Positions 59,139 through 64,000 of a stretch of 64,000 bases of DNA are shown one piece after another; within the stretch, counting starts at the first letter, position 1, and the number at the start of each line of letters is the position of its first letter. Origin of the DNA: Isoetes taiwanensis (Eukaryota; Streptophyta; Lycopodiopsida; Isoetales; Isoetaceae); NCBI GenBank assembly GCA_021234155.1, contig JAJEKV010000803.1, positions 24,126 to 88,125 of the forward strand, read 5' to 3'. Made by a program: the position numbers and the translations under genes. The notes below the pieces were generated by a model. The model saw only the letters and a list, made by a program, of their open reading frames with translations, searched no databases and had not been told where the DNA came from.

Positions 59139-60671
59139 TTATTGATAAAGGTCACATAAGAACTGGAAACCATAGTCAGACCACTTCTTGTAGATTCTCG
59201 GATGTCTCAAAGCCAGGACTTTACTTAGATGATTCTTCAGAATGGGATTCCAAAAAATTGTCATGTGCAGGTTAAGATCTTGAGGATCAGCATAGTCGTA
59301 GGCAGATTGAACTTTATTCCAAGCCATAATAATGTTCCTCATAAGAGGGAAAGTATTAACACCAGCATGGAGGACATTGAAGCAAGAATCAGGTAAAATA
59401 TGTCCAATTGAAGGATGACCATCAGGGTGAGAGCATGAGAGCCAATATCTGATAAACTGAGAGGATGGACTAGAATTATTCATAAATGACTTCCAAATAT
59501 ATTTACCAGCTAGAGCACAAGCTTGCAAATGAAGATTTTTGCAACCTAATCCACCAAATTTTTTAGGCTTGGTAATATACTTCCAACTTACTAAATGAGA
59601 TCCCTTCAACACAAACCTTCTGATTGTTTTCTCAATCTCAGAATAAACAGCCTTAAGAGCCATTAGAGCAGAAGAGAAATAAATATGGGAACTAGCAAGA
59701 ACAAAATTAGCAATTAAATTTCCGCCAGCAAAGGTTAATCCCTCTCTAAAGTTATTTAACTTCTTTCTAATTCTGTCAATGATAGGCTGCCAAAGACCTT
59801 TTAAGCTAGGATTAAGAGACAGAGGCATTCCCAGCAAAGTGGATGCTTGATTGGGATTAAGAACCTTAATATCAACAAAATTTGTCTGAATATCATCTCC
59901 AATAATCAGACATTTGGCCAAATTTAAATGGACACCAGAAGCAGCTAAAAATTGCTTAATGATCTCAAGAAAAAAACCAATGTTGGAGACATCCAAGAAA
60001 GCAAAAGTGTCATCAGCATATTGCGAGAGCGTGAGAAACTCTTCACTATTTGGCATTTTGAGACCCTTAACTTTTCCAAGATCTTTGAAATGTAAGACAA
60101 CCTTTGTAAGCATTTCAGCCACTATCAGAAATAGATAGGGTGCAAGAGGGCAGCCTTGTCTAACACCTCGAGCTAAAGGGAAGAATTGAGGGGATCCATT
60201 TAGAATGATAGCCGAGTTAGAATTGGCATTCAATCCATGAATCAAAAGCTTTAGCTTGGGATGAAAACCGAATTTAGAGAGAGCAAGATCAAGGAAATCC
60301 CATCTCACAGTATCAAAAGCTCTCTTGAAATCAAGCTTTAAAAGCACACAATTTTGATTGGAGACTCTGTTCCAGTAAAGGCCTTCCATAGCAGTGATGT
60401 AATTGCCCAAAATAAACCTGTTAGATAGAAAGGTTGACTGATAATGGGAGATATTTTTCTGCAGGTAAGCTTTGATTCTATTTGCAATGATTTTGGCACA
60501 GATTTTGTAGGAGGTGTTGGTTAGGGAGATAGGCCTCCAATCCGAGAAAGCAGATGGATTATCTACTTTAGGGATGAGAGAAATGAATCCAGTTGAGATA
60601 GAAGGATGAAGATAATTAACATCCCAAAAACCTCTAACCATTGAGATGATGTCAGACTTGAGAATATCCAA
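59139..60671 (-). pseudogene. LINE reverse transcriptase (510-codon frame)
   Basis: Long uninterrupted frame with the RT motifs in order: ISLIPK near residue 30, DWRPISLTN near 44, LKLDFKRAFDTVRWDF (catalytic Asp about 114), ARGVRQGCPLAPYLF near 168 and QYADDTFAF (Asp pair about 220-221), then VHLNLAKC in the thumb. The frame begins inside the domain: KSPGPDGLPSEFY, which normally opens it, lies just upstream in another frame (frameshift near 60725). The start codon is therefore not real. RT would copy element RNA by target-primed reverse transcription. All catalytic residues are present, so the break is recent. Confidence 0.93.
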
Positions 60672-61195
60672 AGAGTGAATATAAAATTCACTTGGAAGGC
60701 CATCTGGTCCAGGAGACTTTTGCCAAATGATCTAAGCACCTTAAAGATCTCATCCTCCCCTGGGGGGGCCACAATAGACTCTTCCATGGAATCAATGGAA
60801 GAAGGAATCGCCTTATCTAGCAGATCCAGGAAATTCTTTTCTTTGACTGCGTCAATATGCTGAGCAGGAATTTTGGAAAAAAGGGAGGCATAGCTATCTT
60901 GGAAGAGGGATTTGATAAGCTTAGGATCCTCTAGAGACAACCCTGTATCAGTTCTAACTTGAGTGATTGAATTTCTTAGGAGTCCGACTTTAGCCATTTT
61001 AAAAAAGAATCTGGAGCTGCCACAGTCCATGTCTTTATTAAACTTTATCTTGCATTTGATTGTTGAGCTTTTGGCTTCAACTTCCTCAATGCTTTTAAGA
61101 TAATTCTCAAGCAGCTCCTCACCAAGTTGCAAATTTAGATTAGTGCAGCCGATGGATTCGCCAACAGAAACTTCAAAAATGATTGGCTTAGAGGA
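60563..61195 (-). pseudogene. LINE linker between endonuclease and RT
   Basis: Readable frame with EELLENYLKSIEEVEAKSST, CGSSRFFFKMAKVGLLRNSI, LIKSLFQDSYASLFSKIP and DEIFKVLRSFGK. This is the typical helical segment leading into the RT; it overlaps the RT frame because of the shift at about 60725. Confidence 0.8.
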
Positions 61196-61199
61196 GTAT

Positions 61200-61760
61200 C
61201 CTTCGTGGGAACCTTGATGGATGTGGGGGGGAGAAAAATGGTTGGCTTATTTGTTCTTGGAAAAATAAGACCCACAAGTTATTCCAGCCAAAAAGAAAAA
61301 AATAGTATTGATAGGCACATTGGTAAATTGAAAAAGGAAGATTGTAGAGGATGGAGTAACCAAATATGTGTTCTTTGGTTAGGAAGGTCCAGAGAAGAAT
61401 AAAGATGCAAAACATGGAATAAAAATAAAGGCTAATCTAGCCAAATGGCTATTTTATAGCTTTTTTTCCAAGAAAAATGGCTAAACTAAATGGGAAAAAA
61501 TGCCAAAAAATAAAATTTTAGCCCTCAAATGTTTTGCCACCAAGTGAAATTCTAGGGTTGAATAGCCAAACCTCCACCCTCGGACAACCTCACTAGAACA
61601 TCAATTAGCTAAACCTAAGAAAGAGGGGGCTTGAAAAAATAGATGGATTAGCCTACATGCTAACACCAAGATCTGTAGGAACTTCAAGAAACCACCAAAT
61701 AGGGTTCAACTTTTTTGTTTTTTAATTTTATTTTCTTATTCTAGACATGGAGTTGAAGCA
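61200..61760. other. Sequence interrupting the LINE linker
   Basis: The linker reading stops near KEHLLSKMRDIRSLL (61762) and resumes near 61195. The roughly 560 bp between, AT-rich with AATGGCTA-type repeats near 61440-61490, matches nothing I recognise and may be a small insertion. Confidence 0.45.
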
Positions 61761-61761
61761 T

Positions 61762-62241
61762 TCATAGGAGAGATCTGATATCTCTCATTTTGGAAAGCAA
61801 GTGCTCTTTCTCATTGATTTTGGCCATATGTCTGCTTTTTGACCAGTCCTTAATCCAACTTTTGATCCTTTTAATTTTACCATAGAATCTTATGGATTGC
61901 TGATTACCTTCTTCAGGAATGTTAAGATAGAAATCCTTGAAATCCCTCACAAAGGATTCACTCTCAAGAAGAGCACAATTAAATTTATAGGATACATTGC
62001 CATCCCTAGGAATTTGAGCTAGCTGTTTAGTGCATAAATTGGGGCTGATGATCCGAGATAATGTTACCTTCATCACTAATGACAAACATTCTGTCAAGAG
62101 CACAATAAACTCTTTTGTCACCCTTCTTATTTGACCATGTATAGGAAGCAGTAGAAGAGGGAACATATATAAGAGAAGGATCAGAAATAAAGGTCTCCCA
62201 GTTACTTCTCTCAAGAGTGGACATGTTAAGATTATTACCAA
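61762..62241 (-). pseudogene. LINE segment after the endonuclease
   Basis: The second half of this frame reads LLESESFVRDFKDFYLNIPE and IRFYGKIKRIKSWIKDWSKS, the expected post-endonuclease helical region. The first half overlaps the endonuclease in a different frame. Confidence 0.7.
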
Positions 62242-62660
62242 GCTTCATGTTCCAAGAGGGAGTGTTATTAAAGTCACCCCCAATAATCCAATCTGAGTTA
62301 GGATTATTTTGCATCCAAAGGTTAATTCTCGCACTCAAAGCGGTTTCCTATCTTTGGGCTAGTGGAGGCATATATTAATAATTCCAAACACGAGTCTTGA
62401 AATTTGAAAGGTAACCGCTTGCCACACTCGAAGGGGAATTAAAGAAGGAGAGATGCTTGATTTTTCCAAATCATGATTACCCCTCCACTTCTACTAAGCC
62501 TCAATCCAGTGGAAAAGCCCGATAAATCCAATCACCAAGATTAGAGATTCTAAATTTAGGGAAGTGCTAACTTCCCTGAGCACATCAAAGATTGTAATAC
62601 TTGGGAGATAGCTCTTTCCTCTTAATAGGGCTCCTGAATACCCTGACATTCCAAGAGGAG
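62027..62660 (-). pseudogene. LINE endonuclease (APE type), broken
   Basis: The start is visible as WNVR.FRSPIKRKE and LRLSRSGGVIMIW in different frames (62.65-62.45 kb). The frame 62027-62338 holds SDWIIGGDFNNTP (Asp 22, Asn 24 of the metal site), RVYCALDRMFV and ISDHQP (the SDH motif). APE-type endonuclease nicks the target DNA for priming. The catalytic pieces survive but at least two frameshifts separate them. Confidence 0.85.
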
Positions 62661-64000
62661 AATCTTCACGAAACCCTTAGAGATGACAAGGAGAAATGGA
62701 CGCACTTCAAGGGAAGTAGAGTCCTGTTTCTTTTTCTCCCCCTTTGTTCTTACTTCCGGGTATTGGTACCGGGGTATTATGTAAATTCAATGAGCTCAGC
62801 AGTGGAAAGTGTCATATTTTGACTTAGCCAAAGTTTTACCACGGATGAAATAAACCTCAACAGAGGGCAACAACAAGAAATTTGTCACCTCATCCCTTTG
62901 TCAATTTCATCACTAGCTTCCAGGACCCCTGTGGATGAATTCAAGCAAAACATTTTATTTGTACAAGGGAGTGTTCAAATTCTATTAATAGACTTATCCA
63001 AAGAAACAAAGTGATAAATAGGAGAAGAAATCTGACCTCATATCAGCACCATATCTTGAGCTCCTTCAAAGCAGGTCCAGAATCCTCAAGCTGAATTACC
63101 AGATCCCGCCATGATCATGATTAGGGAAACCATCTCTGGCCTGGAGACTGCACAATCTCTTCTAATCCATGAGCAGGTTCCAAACGGTAGCTCCTCAGCT
63201 GAGATTGGAGAGTCAGAGTCCTGCAAAGATGCCAGCTTGCTCAGCAATATCACATAGCAATGAGGGTGGAGGGAGAAAGGGATTGAGAGGCTGGAGAAAG
63301 ATCTGCCAATAGAGATTGCTATGGTTGTTGTTGTCATCAAGTGAATTGCTCACTAACATATCCAAATTCAACTCGTAATTCATATGCTACTAACACCAAA
63401 TTGGTTGGTATTACTCAATTATTTGTTTGGTGTCGGCCCCTTTGAATCTTCTTGAGAAAGACATATGTGGTGCTTAATATTCTCTTGCTTTGCTGTGACG
63501 GAGCAGAACAACTTCCACCGTGAGTATCTTTGTGATCAGCCATCACAAGGTAGTCGGGTCACCTAGACGCACTGCTTTAAGACCTTACCATGTTTTGTTC
63601 TTCTTGTTTAATGAACCACTCTTACTCTTGTAAGAGTTTAATAAGGAGAACTCCTCATTATTTTTTTCCTAACTTTTTGCGCATCTATAATCTTTGTCTT
63701 CATGTTAAAATATGCAGATCAAGTGACCTTGCTTCAATGTTTTTTGTCGGGCGCGATTATGCAACACCTTTAACTTGTCGCGGAAGAACCCTTCCAAAGG
63801 AGGAGCCCCGTGATCATCATGACCATGACTCTCATCAGATGCTTCAACAAGATAGCATTTGTGAACCCGAAAGGTCTTTCGCCTTTCTTCTTTCTTTGAA
63901 TTCTTTTTAACTTCCATTGACCTTGGTCCATTGAAAACTTATTGTCTTTTAGAGATGATGTTTGTTCACAATATTCCCCGGTTATACTTGGAGAAACATA
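62661..64000. other. Right flank, nothing firmly recognised
   Basis: 62.66-63.34 kb may be LINE 5' sequence; a minus-strand frame at 63086-63340 has no recognisable domain. 63.35-64.0 kb shows no gene. Confidence 0.45.

Larger units (their letters stand above)
57578..62660 (-). mobile_element. L1-type LINE with poly(A) tail
   Basis: Minus-strand order is endonuclease (62.65-62.03 kb), linker, reverse transcriptase (about 60.75-59.14 kb), zf-RVT tail (59.04-58.3 kb), 3' untranslated part and a poly(A) tail seen as 35 or so T at 57578-57613. No ORF1 zinc-knuckle protein was recognised upstream, so the element may be 5' truncated, or its ORF1 lies in unrecognised sequence to 63.34 kb. Flanking target duplications were not found. 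Confidence 0.9.

Noticed and set aside
63086-63340. Minus-strand 84-codon frame as LINE ORF1
   Set aside because: No zinc knuckle or RNA-binding motif is visible; position alone is not enough.

Overview
The window reads as nuclear DNA from a land plant with a large, repeat-rich genome. The evidence is eroded pentatricopeptide-repeat (PPR) genes, a class I cytosolic small heat-shock protein, Ty3/Gypsy polyproteins of the plant Tat type, and a plant L1-type LINE with a zf-RVT tail. A pogo-type DDE transposase, a ZNF862-like hAT and an intron inside the class I sHSP make a non-flowering plant such as a fern plausible. That is inference only; nothing here fixes the species.

Layout. 0.1-0.64 kb is a PPR fragment. 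1.3-2.2 kb has two identical 94-bp direct repeats. 2.6-3.85 kb (minus) is a decayed pogo transposase. 4-12.8 kb is gene-poor with small duplications. 12.8-13.45 kb is the C-terminal remnant of another non-LTR retroelement. 13.56-41.4 kb is one block of related long-LTR Ty3/Gypsy elements: LTR1 - internal A - LTR2 - mosaic internal B - LTR3 - internal C - truncated LTR4 - internal fragment D. 41.4-44.7 kb is gene-poor with stacked local duplications. 44.76-45.29 kb (minus) is a two-exon class I HSP20, the only gene that looks intact. 46.3-48.7 kb (minus) is a hAT transposase remnant. 48.9-53.4 kb holds subterminal-like and foldback repeats. 53.5-54.3 kb is a second PPR remnant. 55.2 kb has an unidentified exon-like piece. 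57.58-62.66 kb (minus) is a LINE with poly(A) tail, RT, endonuclease and zf-RVT, broken by frameshifts.

The most interesting system is the Gypsy family. In three copies a complete-looking RNase H with its acidic residues lies between protease and reverse transcriptase. The usual RNase H position after RT holds a domain that has lost its catalytic aspartates. Gag carries three CCHC knuckles. The copies form a tandem array with shared LTRs, and B is a mosaic.

A technical signal runs through the same block. Many frameshifts in A, the 3' part of B, C and LTR1 fall where a sister copy has CAG or CTG, and turn it into a CG-containing string. Those are plant CHG methylation sites, so some apparent gene breaks may be base-calling errors on methylated DNA. 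Pseudogene calls in that block should be read with this in mind.
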